Below, in pieces: positions 31,916-40,554 of a stretch of DNA of 64,000 bases. Location of the stretch: contig NZ_CP114036.1 in NCBI RefSeq assembly GCF_026898115.1, positions 5,264,001 to 5,328,000 of the forward strand, written 5' to 3'. The DNA is from Streptomyces sp. S465. Its GTDB lineage: Bacteria > Actinomycetota > Actinomycetes > Streptomycetales > Streptomycetaceae. Under the pieces are notes generated by a model. It saw only the letters and a program-made list of their open reading frames with translations, did not search any database and had not been told where the DNA came from. The position numbers were made by a program, and so were the translations under genes. How positions within the stretch are numbered: the stretch's first letter is position 1; each line of letters starts with the position of its first letter.

Positions 31916-33685
31916 ATGTCCACCACCGATACCGACACCGCGGCCGGCGAGGAGGCCGGTACGGCGCCCGAGGGCGGCACCGCGCCCGAGGGCGGCGTGC
32001 CCGCCGATGAGCGCGAGCTCGGCGCCGCGGGGTCGCAGCTGTCCACCGCCCCGGCCGAGGAGATCAACGTCCCCTCGCTGGGGCCGCTCGGCTGGGCCCG
32101 GTGGTTCTGGCGGCAGCTGACCTCGATGCGGGTCGCGCTGCTGCTGCTCCTGCTGCTCTCCCTCGCCACGATCCCCGGCTCCCTGATCCCGCAGACCAGC
32201 ATCGACCAGCTCAAGGTGCAGGACTTCCAGGACCGGCACCCCACGCTCACGCCGATCTACGAGAAGCTCCAGCTGTTCCACGTCTACAGCTCGGTGTGGT
32301 TCTCGGCGATCTATCTGCTGCTGTTCATCTCCCTCATCGGCTGCATCGTGCCGCGCACCTGGCAGTTCATCGGCCAGCTGCGCGGCCGCCCGCCGGCCGC
32401 GCCGCGCCGGCTCACCCGGCTTCCCGCGTACACCACCTGGCGCAGCGAGGCCGAGCCGGAGCAGGTGCTCGATGCCGCCCGGAAGATCATGAAGGGGCGC
32501 CGCTTCCGCGTCCACGCCTCGGGCGACGCGGTGGCCGCGGAGAAGGGCTATCTGCGCGAGGTGGGCAATCTGCTCTTCCACATCGCGCTGATCGTGCTGC
32601 TGGTGTCCTTCGCCGCCGGCCAGCTGTGGAAGACCGAGGGCACCAGCCTGATCACCGAGGGCGGGGGCTTCTCCAACAGCCTCACCCAGTACGACGACAT
32701 CAAGACCGGGCAGCTGTTCAACAGCGACGATCTCCCCCCCTTCGGCTTCCAGCTGGACCGCTTCACCGCGACCTATGAACGCAGCGGTCCGCAGATGCGC
32801 ACCCCGCGCACCTTCCGTGCCGACATCACCTACTGGGACGGTGCGGACGGTGCCGCCCGCAAGACCTCCGTCAAGGTGAACGAGCCGCTGGAGATCTCGG
32901 GCTACAAGGTCTACCTCCTGAACCACGGCTACTCGCCGGTCGTCACCATCCGGGACGGCAAGGGCACCGTGGTGCACAAGGGCCCGGTGGTGGGGCTGCC
33001 GATCGACGGGGCCAACCTCACCGAGAGCATGGTCATCAAGGTCCCGGACTACCGGGACAAGAACGGCAAGAAGGATCAGATCGGCTTCCAGGGGCAGTTC
33101 CTGCCGACCTGGGTGCGCAGCCAGGGCATGTTCTCCGTCTTCCCGGCGCTGGACAACCCGACGCTGGTCCTGACCGCCTACCACGGCAGCCTCGGCGTCG
33201 ACGGCGGTACGCCGCAGAGCGTGTACCAGCTGGACAAGTCGCGGATGAAGCAGTTCATGGAGGCCGACGGCAAGACCAAGTTCGCTCGGGCGCTCGCGGT
33301 CGGCGACACCATGAAGCTGCCGAACGGCGCCGGCACGCTGACGTTCGACGGCGTCAAGGAGTGGGCCAGCTTCCAGATCTCGCACAAGCCGGGTGACCAG
33401 GGGGCCCTCATCGGCGCCGTGGCCGCCCTGGTGGGTCTGGCCGGCTCCCTGTTCATCCAGCGCCGCCGGGTGTGGGTGCGCGCGGTGACGGGTGCCGACG
33501 GCACCACCGTCGTCGAGATGGCGGGGCTCGGCCGCAGCGAGTACGCCAAGCTCCCCGAAGAACTCGCCGACCTGGCCGTCCGTTTGCAGACGGACGCACC
33601 CCCGGCCCCGGAAGCGGATCCTGACCCGGAATCCGCATCCGCTACCGCAGATCCCGCAGATCCTGCCGAAGGAGCGCGCGCGTGA
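31916..33685 (+). CDS. resB: cytochrome c biogenesis protein ResB (Ccs1)
   Basis: A 589-residue membrane component of the System II cytochrome c synthetase. After an acidic Ala/Pro/Glu N terminus of about 45 residues come LASMRVALLLLLLLSLATIPGSL-type helix 1, YSSVWFSAIYLLLFISLIGCIVPR, EVGNLLFHIALIVLLVSFAAGQLW, a large extracytoplasmic beta domain and a last helix, GALIGAVAALVGLAGSLFIQRRR. This layout is that of ResB. The C terminus is Pro/Asp/Ala-rich. The GTGA overlap couples it to ccsB, its partner. Confidence 0.95.
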   Translation: MSTTDTDTAAGEEAGTAPEGGTAPEGGVPADERELGAAGSQLSTAPAEEINVPSLGPLGWARWFWRQLTSMRVALLLLLLLSLATIPGSLIPQTSIDQLKVQDFQDRHPTLTPIYEKLQLFHVYSSVWFSAIYLLLFISLIGCIVPRTWQFIGQLRGRPPAAPRRLTRLPAYTTWRSEAEPEQVLDAARKIMKGRRFRVHASGDAVAAEKGYLREVGNLLFHIALIVLLVSFAAGQLWKTEGTSLITEGGGFSNSLTQYDDIKTGQLFNSDDLPPFGFQLDRFTATYERSGPQMRTPRTFRADITYWDGADGAARKTSVKVNEPLEISGYKVYLLNHGYSPVVTIRDGKGTVVHKGPVVGLPIDGANLTESMVIKVPDYRDKNGKKDQIGFQGQFLPTWVRSQGMFSVFPALDNPTLVLTAYHGSLGVDGGTPQSVYQLDKSRMKQFMEADGKTKFARALAVGDTMKLPNGAGTLTFDGVKEWASFQISHKPGDQGALIGAVAALVGLAGSLFIQRRRVWVRAVTGADGTTVVEMAGLGRSEYAKLPEELADLAVRLQTDAPPAPEADPDPESASATADPADPAEGARA

Positions 33686-34776
33686 AACTCGCCGCCGAAG
33701 TCAACGAGAACCTGGCTCATTACAGCAACGTGCTGATCTACTCGGCGATGGCGGTCTACACCCTCGCCTTCCTCGCGCATATCGCCGAGTGGGTGTTCGG
33801 CAGCCGCAGCGCCGTCGGCCGCACCGCGGCCGCGATCACCGCCGACGCCGAGGCCACCCAGCGCGCCAAGGTGGCCGTGCGGGTCGGCGGGCAGGGCGGC
33901 GCCACCGCCGTACTGGAGCGCCCGAAGATCGTCACCCGCTCGGCGGCCGGCAGCCGTGACATCCCGGACGGGCCGGGTGCCGCGGGCGGCACCGAACAGG
34001 GCGATGTGTACGGCCGGATCGCGGTGGGCCTGACCGTACTGGCCTTCCTCTTTCATGCCGTGGGCGTCCTCTTCCGCGCGCTGTCGGTGCGGCGGGCCCC
34101 GTGGGGCAACATGTACGAGTTCTCCACGACCTTCGCCATGGTCGCGGTGGCCGCGTACCTCGTCCTGCTGGTGCTGAAGAAGAATGTGCGCTGGATCGGG
34201 CTGCCCCTCGTCACCACGGTCCTCCTCGACCTCGGTCTCGCCGTCTCTGTCTTGTACACCGCGAGCGACCAGTTGGTTCCGGCCCTGCACTCGTACTGGC
34301 TGTGGATCCACGTCAGCTGCGCGATCATCTCCGGTGCGGCGCTGTACATCGGGGCCGTCTCCACGCTGCTCTACCTCTTCCGCGACCGCTACGAGGCGCA
34401 GCTGGAGAACCCGGAGGGCAAGCAGTACGGCCGGTTCGCCAAGTCCGTGCTGGCGCGGGTGCCCTCGGCGGCGTCGCTGGACAAGTTCGCGTACCGCATC
34501 AACGCCACGATCTTCCCGCTGTGGACCTTCACGATCATCGCGGGCGCGATCTGGGCCGAGGCGGCCTGGGGGCGCTACTGGGGCTGGGACCCCAAGGAGG
34601 TCTGGTCCTTCATCACCTGGGTCGCCTACGCCTGCTACCTGCACGCCCGCGCCACCGCAGGCTGGAAGGGCCGCAAGGCCGCCTACCTGGCCCTGTTCGC
34701 CTTCGGCTGCTACCTGTTCAACTACTACGGCGTCAACATCTTCATCACCGGCAAGCACTCCTACGCCGGGGTGTGA
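33682..34776 (+). CDS. ccsB: cytochrome c biogenesis protein CcsB (ResC/CcsA type)
   Basis: A 364-residue multi-helix membrane protein that with ResB transports haem and attaches it to apocytochrome c. The tryptophan-rich haem-binding WWD segment is seen at about 293-306 (EAAWGRYWGWDPKEVW). Conserved His residues occur in LFHAVGVLFRA and SYWLWIHVSCA. The start is GTG at 33682, overlapping resB, with AAGGAG 7 bases upstream. It is the last gene of the operon, followed by a perfect 23-bp hairpin. Confidence 0.95.
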   Translation: MKLAAEVNENLAHYSNVLIYSAMAVYTLAFLAHIAEWVFGSRSAVGRTAAAITADAEATQRAKVAVRVGGQGGATAVLERPKIVTRSAAGSRDIPDGPGAAGGTEQGDVYGRIAVGLTVLAFLFHAVGVLFRALSVRRAPWGNMYEFSTTFAMVAVAAYLVLLVLKKNVRWIGLPLVTTVLLDLGLAVSVLYTASDQLVPALHSYWLWIHVSCAIISGAALYIGAVSTLLYLFRDRYEAQLENPEGKQYGRFAKSVLARVPSAASLDKFAYRINATIFPLWTFTIIAGAIWAEAAWGRYWGWDPKEVWSFITWVAYACYLHARATAGWKGRKAAYLALFAFGCYLFNYYGVNIFITGKHSYAGV

Positions 34777-34798
34777 CGACGCCGCAGTCCCATACCGC

Positions 34799-34851
34799 AC
34801 GCCGAGCGGCCGGTTCCTGTGACCATGGCACAGGAACCGGCCGCTCGGCGT
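34799..34851. terminator. 23-bp perfect hairpin after ccsB
   Basis: Arms 34799-34821 and 34829-34851 pair without mismatch around a 7-base loop. It also lies at the 3' side of the convergent PLDc_N gene, so it may act in both directions. Confidence 0.93.
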
Positions 34852-34890
34852 ACGGATGACGCGGACAGGTGCCGCTCGTCCGACCCGTCC

Positions 34891-35268
34891 TCAGGACGCG
34901 GCCGGCGGCGGGGTGTCCTCGGGGCCGGAGCCGGGCCCCGAACCGGAGCCCGAGCCGGGCTCCTCGTCGGCCGTCCCGCTCCCGTCGCCCTTACGGCCCT
35001 TGTCGTTCAGGGACTTCAGGAACTCCGGGTTGTCGTCCGGTGCGACCCAGCCGCCCCCGCCCCCGCGCAGGCCACCGCCTCCGGGGACGGCACGGTCACG
35101 GCCCACGATCAGCCAGGAGATGGAGCCCACGACGGGGAACAGCAGGACGAGGATCGCCCAGAGAGGCTTGGGGATATAGCGGATGTCCTGCTCGTCGGTG
35201 GTGATGCAGTCGATGAACGCGTAGATGCTCAGTGCCAGCGGCACCAGGATCATCAGCACCCGGAGCAT
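34891..35268 (-). CDS. PLDc_N-domain small membrane protein
   Basis: A 125-residue protein whose first 60 residues hold two hydrophobic helices (VLMILVPLALSIYAFIDCI and LWAILVLLFPVVGSISWLIVG) ending in RDR, the pattern of the phospholipase D N-terminal (cardiolipin synthase N-term) domain. The rest is a disordered Gly/Ser/Pro/Glu tail. No phospholipase catalytic domain is attached. AGGGGGA precedes the ATG. It is divergent from mqnL. The function is unknown. Confidence 0.85.
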   Translation of the reverse strand: MLRVLMILVPLALSIYAFIDCITTDEQDIRYIPKPLWAILVLLFPVVGSISWLIVGRDRAVPGGGGLRGGGGGWVAPDDNPEFLKSLNDKGRKGDGSGTADEEPGSGSGSGPGSGPEDTPPPAAS

Positions 35269-35356
35269 GAGGCGATCCCCCTGCGTGTGGTGTTCGGGCC
35301 GGTGGCTCGGGCCCCAGTTACGGGACCAGGGTAGTGCGTACCGGATACTGGGGCGT

Positions 35357-36808
35357 ATGGCTTATGACGATCTTCGTTCCTTTCTGCGGGCGCTCGACAG
35401 GGAAGGCGACCTCAAGCGGGTCAAGGCCGAAGTCGATCCCTATCTGGAGGTCGGGGAGATCGTCGACAGGGTCAACAAGGCGGGCGGCCCCGCGCTGCTC
35501 TTCGAGAACGTCAAGGGCTCGGCGATGCCGCTGGCCATGAACGTCTTCGGCACCGACCGACGCCTCCTCAAGGCCCTTGGGCTCAGCTCCTACGACGAGA
35601 TCGCCGAGAAGATCGGCGGACTGGTCAAACCCGAGCTGCCGCAGGGGTTCGGTGGAATGCGCGAGGCGTTCGGGAAGCTCGGCTCGGTGGCTCACGTACC
35701 GCCGAAGAAGGTGAAGGAGGCGCCTGTCCAGGAGGTGGTCCGCACCGGCGAGGACGTCGATCTGGACGAGCTTCCGGCGCTGTTCACCTGGCCCGAGGAC
35801 GGCGGGTCGTTCTTCAACCTCGGCCTCACCCACACCAAGCACCCCGAGACCGGGGTGCGCAACCTCGGCCTCTACCGCCTCCAGCGCCACGACCGCCGCA
35901 CCATCGGCATGCACTGGCAGATCCACAAGGACAGCCGCAACCACTACCAAGTGGCCGCCCGACGCGGGGAGAAGCTGCCGGTGGCGATCGCCTTCGGCGC
36001 GCCGCCCGCCGTGACCTACGCCGCGACCGCGCCGCTGCCCGGCGACATCGACGAGTACCTCTTCGCGGGGTTCGTGCAGGGCCGGCGGGTGGAGATGGTC
36101 GACTGCAAGACGGTGCCGCTCCAGGTCCCGGCGGCCGCCGAGGTCGTCATCGAGGGCTGGCTGGAGCCGGGCGAGATGCTGCCGGAGGGGCCGTTCGGCG
36201 ACCACACGGGCTTCTACACGCCCCAGGAGCCGTTCCCGGCGCTCACCATCGACTGTGTGACCATGCGGCGGCGGCCCCTGCTCCAGTCGATCGTGGTGGG
36301 CCGCCCGCCGACCGAGGACGGACCGCTGGCGAGGGCGACCGAGCGGTTCTTCCTCCCGCTGCTCAAGATCATCATCCCGGACATCGTGGACTACCACCTC
36401 CCCGAGTCCGGCGGATTCCACAACTGTGCGATCGTCTCGATCGACAAGAAGTACCCGAAGCACGCGCAGAAGGTGATGCACGCCATCTGGGGCGCCCACA
36501 TGATGTCGCTCACCAAGCTGATCGTCGTGGTCGACGCCGACTGCGATGTGCACGATCTGCACGAGGTCTCCTGGCGCGCCCTCGGGAACACCGACTACGC
36601 CCGCGACCTGACCGTGGTCGAAGGCCCCGTCGACCACCTCGACCACGCCTCGTACCAGCAGTTCTGGGGCGGCAAGGCGGGTATCGACGCCACCGCGAAA
36701 TGGCCCGAGGAGGGCTATACGCGCGACGGCGGATGGCCACGCATGGTGATGTCCGACCCGGATACCGCCGATCGGGTGACAAAGCGATGGAAGGAGTACG
36801 GGCTGTGA
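35357..36808 (+). CDS. mqnL: UbiD-family decarboxylase of the futalosine menaquinone pathway
   Basis: A 483-residue prenylated-FMN-dependent decarboxylase homologous to UbiD (MAYDDLRSFLRALDREGDL start, VKGSAMPLAMNVFGTDRR, PGDIDEYLFAG, PEGPFGDHTGFYTP, ALGNTDYARDLTVVEGPVDHLDH). The Glu-rich active-site region around MLPEGPFGDHTG is intact. In Streptomyces the UbiD/UbiA/UbiX trio serves late menaquinone steps (MqnL, MqnP, MqnM); the assignment follows from the trio being together with mqnE. The start is ATG at 35357. It overlaps mqnP by GTGA. Confidence 0.9.
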   Translation: MAYDDLRSFLRALDREGDLKRVKAEVDPYLEVGEIVDRVNKAGGPALLFENVKGSAMPLAMNVFGTDRRLLKALGLSSYDEIAEKIGGLVKPELPQGFGGMREAFGKLGSVAHVPPKKVKEAPVQEVVRTGEDVDLDELPALFTWPEDGGSFFNLGLTHTKHPETGVRNLGLYRLQRHDRRTIGMHWQIHKDSRNHYQVAARRGEKLPVAIAFGAPPAVTYAATAPLPGDIDEYLFAGFVQGRRVEMVDCKTVPLQVPAAAEVVIEGWLEPGEMLPEGPFGDHTGFYTPQEPFPALTIDCVTMRRRPLLQSIVVGRPPTEDGPLARATERFFLPLLKIIIPDIVDYHLPESGGFHNCAIVSIDKKYPKHAQKVMHAIWGAHMMSLTKLIVVVDADCDVHDLHEVSWRALGNTDYARDLTVVEGPVDHLDHASYQQFWGGKAGIDATAKWPEEGYTRDGGWPRMVMSDPDTADRVTKRWKEYGL

Positions 36809-37728
36809 GCGCCGATTCCGCGACCTCCGATCTCTTCGGCCCCGAACCGGCGCCGCCCGGACGGGTCCGCGCCTTCCTGCGGCTGGTGATGATCGAGCAC
36901 TCGGTCTTCGCGCTGCCCTTCGCCTACACCGCGGCGCTGACCGCGATGCAGCTGTGGGACGGCACCGTGCACTGGACGCGGCTGTTGCTGATCACGATCG
37001 CCATGGTGGGCCTGCGCACCTTCGCGATGGCCTGCAACCGGATCATCGACCGCGAGATCGACGCCCGCAATCCGCGCACCGCCGGCCGTGAGCTGGTCAC
37101 CGGCGCGATGTCGGTGCGCACCGCGTGGACCGGCGCGCTCATCGCGCTCGCCGTCTTCCTGGGCGCGGCGGGGCTGCTGGGGCCGCTGTGTCTGGTGCTG
37201 GCGCCAGTCGCGGTGGTGCCGATGGTGGTCTATCCGTACGGCAAGCGGTTCACCGACTTTCCGCACGCCATCCTGGGCCTGGCCCAGGCCATCGGCCCGG
37301 TCGGCGCCTGGATCGGGGTCACCGGCGAGTGGTCGTGGGACGCGGTGATCCTCGGGCTCGCGATCGGCATCTGGATCGGCGGCTTCGACCTGATCTACGC
37401 CTGCCAGGACGTGGCGGCCGACCGGGCGCACGGGGTGCGGTCGGTGCCGGCCCGCTTCGGCATCGCGGGCGCGCTGTACGGGGCGCGGGTCTGCCATGTG
37501 GTCACCACGGCCCTGCTGGTCTGGTACGCGCTGGCCACCGACGCCGGGGCGTTCTTCTGGGTGGGGCTGGTGATCGTCGCGGCGGCGTTCGCGTACGAGC
37601 ACACGATCGTGAGGCCCGGCGATCTGTCCCGGCTGAACCGCGCCTTCTTCACGGTCAACGGCTTCATCGGGATCGCCCTCTTCTGCTGTGCGCTGCTCGA
37701 CCTCGTGGTGCGGGGCCTCGGCCTGTGA
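36805..37728 (+). CDS. mqnP: UbiA-family prenyltransferase of the futalosine menaquinone pathway
   Basis: A 307-residue intramembrane aromatic prenyltransferase. The first Mg-diphosphate motif reads NRIIDREIDARNPRT and the second reads YACQDVAADRAHG, separated by several helices. It attaches the polyprenyl chain to the naphthoate intermediate before decarboxylation. The GTG at 36805 overlaps the mqnL stop; AAGGAG lies 9 bases upstream inside mqnL. The gene is followed after 24 bases by mqnM. Confidence 0.92.
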   Translation: MSADSATSDLFGPEPAPPGRVRAFLRLVMIEHSVFALPFAYTAALTAMQLWDGTVHWTRLLLITIAMVGLRTFAMACNRIIDREIDARNPRTAGRELVTGAMSVRTAWTGALIALAVFLGAAGLLGPLCLVLAPVAVVPMVVYPYGKRFTDFPHAILGLAQAIGPVGAWIGVTGEWSWDAVILGLAIGIWIGGFDLIYACQDVAADRAHGVRSVPARFGIAGALYGARVCHVVTTALLVWYALATDAGAFFWVGLVIVAAAFAYEHTIVRPGDLSRLNRAFFTVNGFIGIALFCCALLDLVVRGLGL

Positions 37729-37752
37729 GACCCGCCGGATAGGCTCGGTGGT

Positions 37753-38484
37753 GTGGAGCCGCCGCACGAGCCTTACGGACCGCATGAGCGGTACGGGCCG
37801 CACGAAGAAGTGAGCCGGCGCCGTCCCTGGGTGGTCGGTGTGTCCGGTGCGTCTGGGACGCCGTACGCCGCCTCGGTGCTGCGCGCGCTGCTGGCGGCGG
37901 GGGAGGCCGTCGACCTGGTGGTGAGCCGGGCGTCACGGCTGACGCTGCTGGACGAGACGGGGATCGCGTTCCGGGACGCCCACTGGCGCGAGGATCTGCG
38001 CCGCTGGCTGGCGCGCGGTGCGGACGGCACGCCGGACGCCTTCGAGGTGCCCTCGGCGGTCGCCGATGTGCGCCACTGGGCGGCCGGGGACCTGGCGGCC
38101 GGGCCGTCCTCCGGTTCGTACCCGACCAAGGGGATGCTGATCGTCCCGGCGAGCACCGCGTGTGTGGCCGGGGTGGCGCTCGGGCTGTCGAAGGATCTGC
38201 TCCAGCGGGCCGCGAGCGTCACGCTCAAGGAGCGGCGCACGCTCGTGGTGGCGGTGCGTGAGACGCCGCTGAACGGACAGACGCTGAAGGCTCTGGTGAC
38301 GCTGGACGAGGCGGGCGCGGTGGTGCTGCCCGCCTCGCCGGCGTTCTACGCGGGGGCGACGCACATCCAGGATCTGGTGGACTTCGTCGCGGGGCGGGCG
38401 CTGGACGCGGCAGGGGTGCCGCACAAGCTGTACCGCCGGTGGGAGGGGGAACTCGGTGGGGACCGGGGTCGGGGAACGGCCTAG
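37753..38484 (+). CDS. mqnM: UbiX-type flavin prenyltransferase
   Basis: Makes the prenylated FMN cofactor needed by the UbiD-type decarboxylase two genes upstream. The 243 residues include the FMN loop VVGVSGASGTPYAASVLRAL, PASTACVAGVALGLSKDLLQRAASV, and the family's RETPLN segment. An unusual N-terminal extension rich in Pro, His, Tyr and Glu (two copies of YGPHE) is present if GTG 37753 is the start; GTG 37810 would remove 19 residues. The stop lies in a palindrome shared with the convergent small gene. Confidence 0.92.
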   Translation: MEPPHEPYGPHERYGPHEEVSRRRPWVVGVSGASGTPYAASVLRALLAAGEAVDLVVSRASRLTLLDETGIAFRDAHWREDLRRWLARGADGTPDAFEVPSAVADVRHWAAGDLAAGPSSGSYPTKGMLIVPASTACVAGVALGLSKDLLQRAASVTLKERRTLVVAVRETPLNGQTLKALVTLDEAGAVVLPASPAFYAGATHIQDLVDFVAGRALDAAGVPHKLYRRWEGELGGDRGRGTA

Positions 38485-38499
38485 GGCCTGTCGCCCTAG
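38481..38499. terminator. palindrome holding the stop codons of both mqnM and the convergent small gene
   Basis: CTAGGGC-CTGTC-GCCCTAG is a perfect inverted repeat. The TAG of mqnM (38482-38484) is in the left arm and the TAG of the reverse-strand small gene (38498-38496) is in the right arm. It could be a short bidirectional terminator. Confidence 0.7.
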
Positions 38500-38672
38500 C
38501 GGGTCCAGCGCCGCCTGGTGCGTGCGGCGCGGGCCGCGACGACGGCCGCGCGGCGGGCCGCACGGGAGGCGGGCCGGCCGGTGGTACGGGCTGCACGCGA
38601 GCGGTTGGCCAGGTCCCGCAGCTCGAGCATGCGGGCCTCAAGACCCTCGATCGTGTACACGGTGAGTCTCAT
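38496..38672 (-). CDS. small Arg/Ala-rich basic protein
   Basis: A 58-codon reading frame. The N terminus (RLTVYTIEGLEARMLELRDL) looks like an amphipathic helix; the last 35 residues are Arg/Ala-rich (ASRAARRAAVVAARAARTRRRW), like basic nucleic-acid-binding tails. Third codon positions are overwhelmingly G or C. AGGAG abuts the ATG directly; a GTG four codons in has better spacing. The stop sits symmetrically with that of mqnM. It is divergent from the Lrp gene. No family was recognised; DNA or RNA binding is inferred from composition. Confidence 0.62.
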   Translation of the reverse strand: MRLTVYTIEGLEARMLELRDLANRSRAARTTGRPASRAARRAAVVAARAARTRRRWTR

Positions 38673-38709
38673 CTCCTGAGGGATACAGGTCGATCGCCTA
38701 AAAGATTTA

Positions 38710-38752
38710 CAGGGCTTGTGGCCCTGATGCCTTAGATTCTACATGTAATATC
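38710..38752. promoter_or_regulatory. two palindromes in the Lrp/small-gene divergent promoter region
   Basis: CAGGGC-N5-GCCCTG at 38710-38726 is perfect. An AT-rich near-palindrome at 38735-38752 (GATTCTACATGTAATATC, 14 of 18 symmetric, with TACATGTA at its centre) has the look of an Lrp/AsnC operator. It lies 30 bases before the Lrp start, so autoregulation is likely. Confidence 0.55.
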
Positions 38753-38781
38753 GCTCAAACTCTGAATAATGGAAGGCGTAC

Positions 38782-39249
38782 GTGCTTATGGACGCGGTGG
38801 ACAGGCAGCTCATCCAGGCCCTGCGGGAGAACGGCCGGGCCTCGTACGCGGAACTCGGCAGGCTGGTCGGCCTCTCCGGGCCCAGCGTCACGGACCGGAT
38901 CAACCGCCTGGAGGCCGCCGGGGTGATCACCGGCTATCGCGCGACCGTCGACGCCGCCTCGCTCGGGCTCGGGGTCACCGCCCTGATCGGCATTCAGCTC
39001 TCGGACGCCACCGACCACGAGGACGTGGCCCACCGGCTGCGTGCGCTCGCCGAGATCGAGGACTGCTGGTTCATCGCGGGCGACGACTCCTACATGCTCA
39101 AGGTGCGCGCCTCCGACGTGGACGGTCTGGAGCGGACCATCCGCCGGCTCTCCGGCACCAAGGGCGTCTCCCGCACCCGCAGCACGATCGTGCTCTCCAC
39201 CAAGTGGGAGAACCGGGTCGGCGAACTTCCCGAGGACATCGAGGCGTAG
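38782..39249 (+). CDS. Lrp/AsnC family transcriptional regulator
   Basis: A 155-residue protein with an N-terminal helix-turn-helix (VDRQLIQALRENGRASYAELGRLVGLSGPSVTDRINRLEAAGVI) and the RAM ligand-binding domain (LIGIQL...IEDCWFIAGDDSYMLKVRASDVDGLERTI). It starts at GTG 38782 with GGAAGG 5 bases upstream; ATG 38788 is an alternative. It stands immediately before mqnE with 44 bases between, so it may regulate menaquinone or amino-acid-linked genes; the effector is unknown. Confidence 0.93.
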   Translation: MLMDAVDRQLIQALRENGRASYAELGRLVGLSGPSVTDRINRLEAAGVITGYRATVDAASLGLGVTALIGIQLSDATDHEDVAHRLRALAEIEDCWFIAGDDSYMLKVRASDVDGLERTIRRLSGTKGVSRTRSTIVLSTKWENRVGELPEDIEA

Positions 39250-39293
39250 TCTCGGCGAAGGCTGACATCAGCAGACGTATGGGAGGTGACCGC

Positions 39294-40472
39294 GTGACGG
39301 CGACCACACACGACGCGGGTTTCAAACGGGAGTTGGAAGAGAAGGTCCGCGCGGGTGAGCGGCTCTCCCGGGAGGACGGCATCGCCCTCTACGAGTCCGA
39401 CGACCTGGCCTGGCTCGGCGGTCTCGCCCACGAGGTGCGCACCCGTAAGAACGGCGACGTCGTGCACTTCAACGTCAACCGTCACCTCAACATGACGAAC
39501 GTGTGCACCGCGTCCTGCGCGTACTGCTCCTTCCAGCGCAAGCCCGGCGAGAAGGACGCGTACACGATGCGCATCGAGGAGGCCGTCCGTCTCGCCAAGG
39601 CGATGGAGAACGAGAACCTCACCGAGCTCCACATCGTCAACGGCCTGCACCCCACCCTCCCCTGGCGCTACTACCCGCGGTCGCTCAGGGCGCTCAAGGA
39701 GGCCCTTCCGCAGGTCTCGCTGAAGGCCTTCACCGCCACCGAGATCCACCACTTCGAGAAGATCTCCGGACTGTCCGCCTCCGAGATCCTCGACGAGCTG
39801 ATCGACGCCGGGCTGGAGTCGCTCACCGGCGGCGGCGCCGAGATCTTCGACTGGGAGGTCCGGCAGCACATCGTCGACCACGAGACCCACTGGGAGGACT
39901 GGTCGCGCATCCACCGGCTCGCGCACGAGAAGGGCCTCAAGACCCCGTGCACGATGCTCTACGGACATATCGAGGAGCCCCGCCACCGGGTGGACCACGT
40001 GCTGCGGCTGCGTGAGCTCCAGGACGAGACCGGCGGCTTCCAGGTCTTCATCCCGCTGCGCTACCAGCACGACTTCGTGGACATGAAGGACGGCAAGATC
40101 CGCAACCGGCTCCAGGCCCGCACCACCATGGCCACCGGCGCGGAGGCGCTGAAGACCTTCGCGGTCTCGCGGCTGCTGTTCGACAACGTGCCGCATGTGA
40201 AGGTCTTCTGGGTGATGCACGGCGTGCGGACCGCACAGCTCGCGCTCAACCACGGCGCGGACGACATGGACGGCTCGGTCGTCGAGTACAAGATCACCCA
40301 CGACGCCGACAACTACGGGACGCCCAACAAGCTCACCCGTGACGATCTGCTCGAGCTGATCCAGGACGCCGGCTTCCGGCCGGTGGAGCGGAACACCCGC
40401 TACGAGATCATCCGCGAGTACCAGGGTCCGGACCCGGCCCGGCGCGAGGCCCCGCAGCCGATGCGGGTCTGA
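39294..40472 (+). CDS. mqnE: aminofutalosine synthase (radical SAM)
   Basis: Adds a radical from SAM to the chorismate-derived 3-enolpyruvylbenzoate to form 6-amino-6-deoxyfutalosine, the second step of the futalosine pathway. In 392 residues the radical-SAM cluster motif is Cys71-x3-Cys75-x2-Cys78 (NVCTASCAYCSF), followed by HIVNGLHPTLPWRYY, FTATEIHHFEK, GGGAEIF and IPLRYQHD. GTG at 39294 is chosen for GGAGG 7 bases upstream; ATG 39279 is in frame. The stop region is duplicated 25 bp downstream. Confidence 0.95.
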   Translation: MTATTHDAGFKRELEEKVRAGERLSREDGIALYESDDLAWLGGLAHEVRTRKNGDVVHFNVNRHLNMTNVCTASCAYCSFQRKPGEKDAYTMRIEEAVRLAKAMENENLTELHIVNGLHPTLPWRYYPRSLRALKEALPQVSLKAFTATEIHHFEKISGLSASEILDELIDAGLESLTGGGAEIFDWEVRQHIVDHETHWEDWSRIHRLAHEKGLKTPCTMLYGHIEEPRHRVDHVLRLRELQDETGGFQVFIPLRYQHDFVDMKDGKIRNRLQARTTMATGAEALKTFAVSRLLFDNVPHVKVFWVMHGVRTAQLALNHGADDMDGSVVEYKITHDADNYGTPNKLTRDDLLELIQDAGFRPVERNTRYEIIREYQGPDPARREAPQPMRV

Positions 40473-40510
40473 CCCGTCCCGCCCGCCGCGGGTCTGACCC
40501 GTCCCGCCCG
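40463..40510. repeat. 23-bp direct repeat x2 spanning the mqnE stop codon
   Basis: Identical 23-bp copies at 40463-40485 and 40488-40510, period 25. The first contains the mqnE TGA (40470-40472). It contains the short palindrome GGGTCTGACCC. Confidence 0.85.
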
Positions 40511-40554
40511 GCGGCCCGATGTCTGACGGCCGCCGAGCGGGGCACCCGGGGCCC

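Noticed and set aside
29255..33385. A 1376-codon open frame on the reverse strand
   Set aside because: It runs antisense to five well-supported genes (Tat lipoprotein to resB); its translation is Arg/Gly/Ala/His-biased with no recognisable domain. Long antisense frames are common at this GC content.
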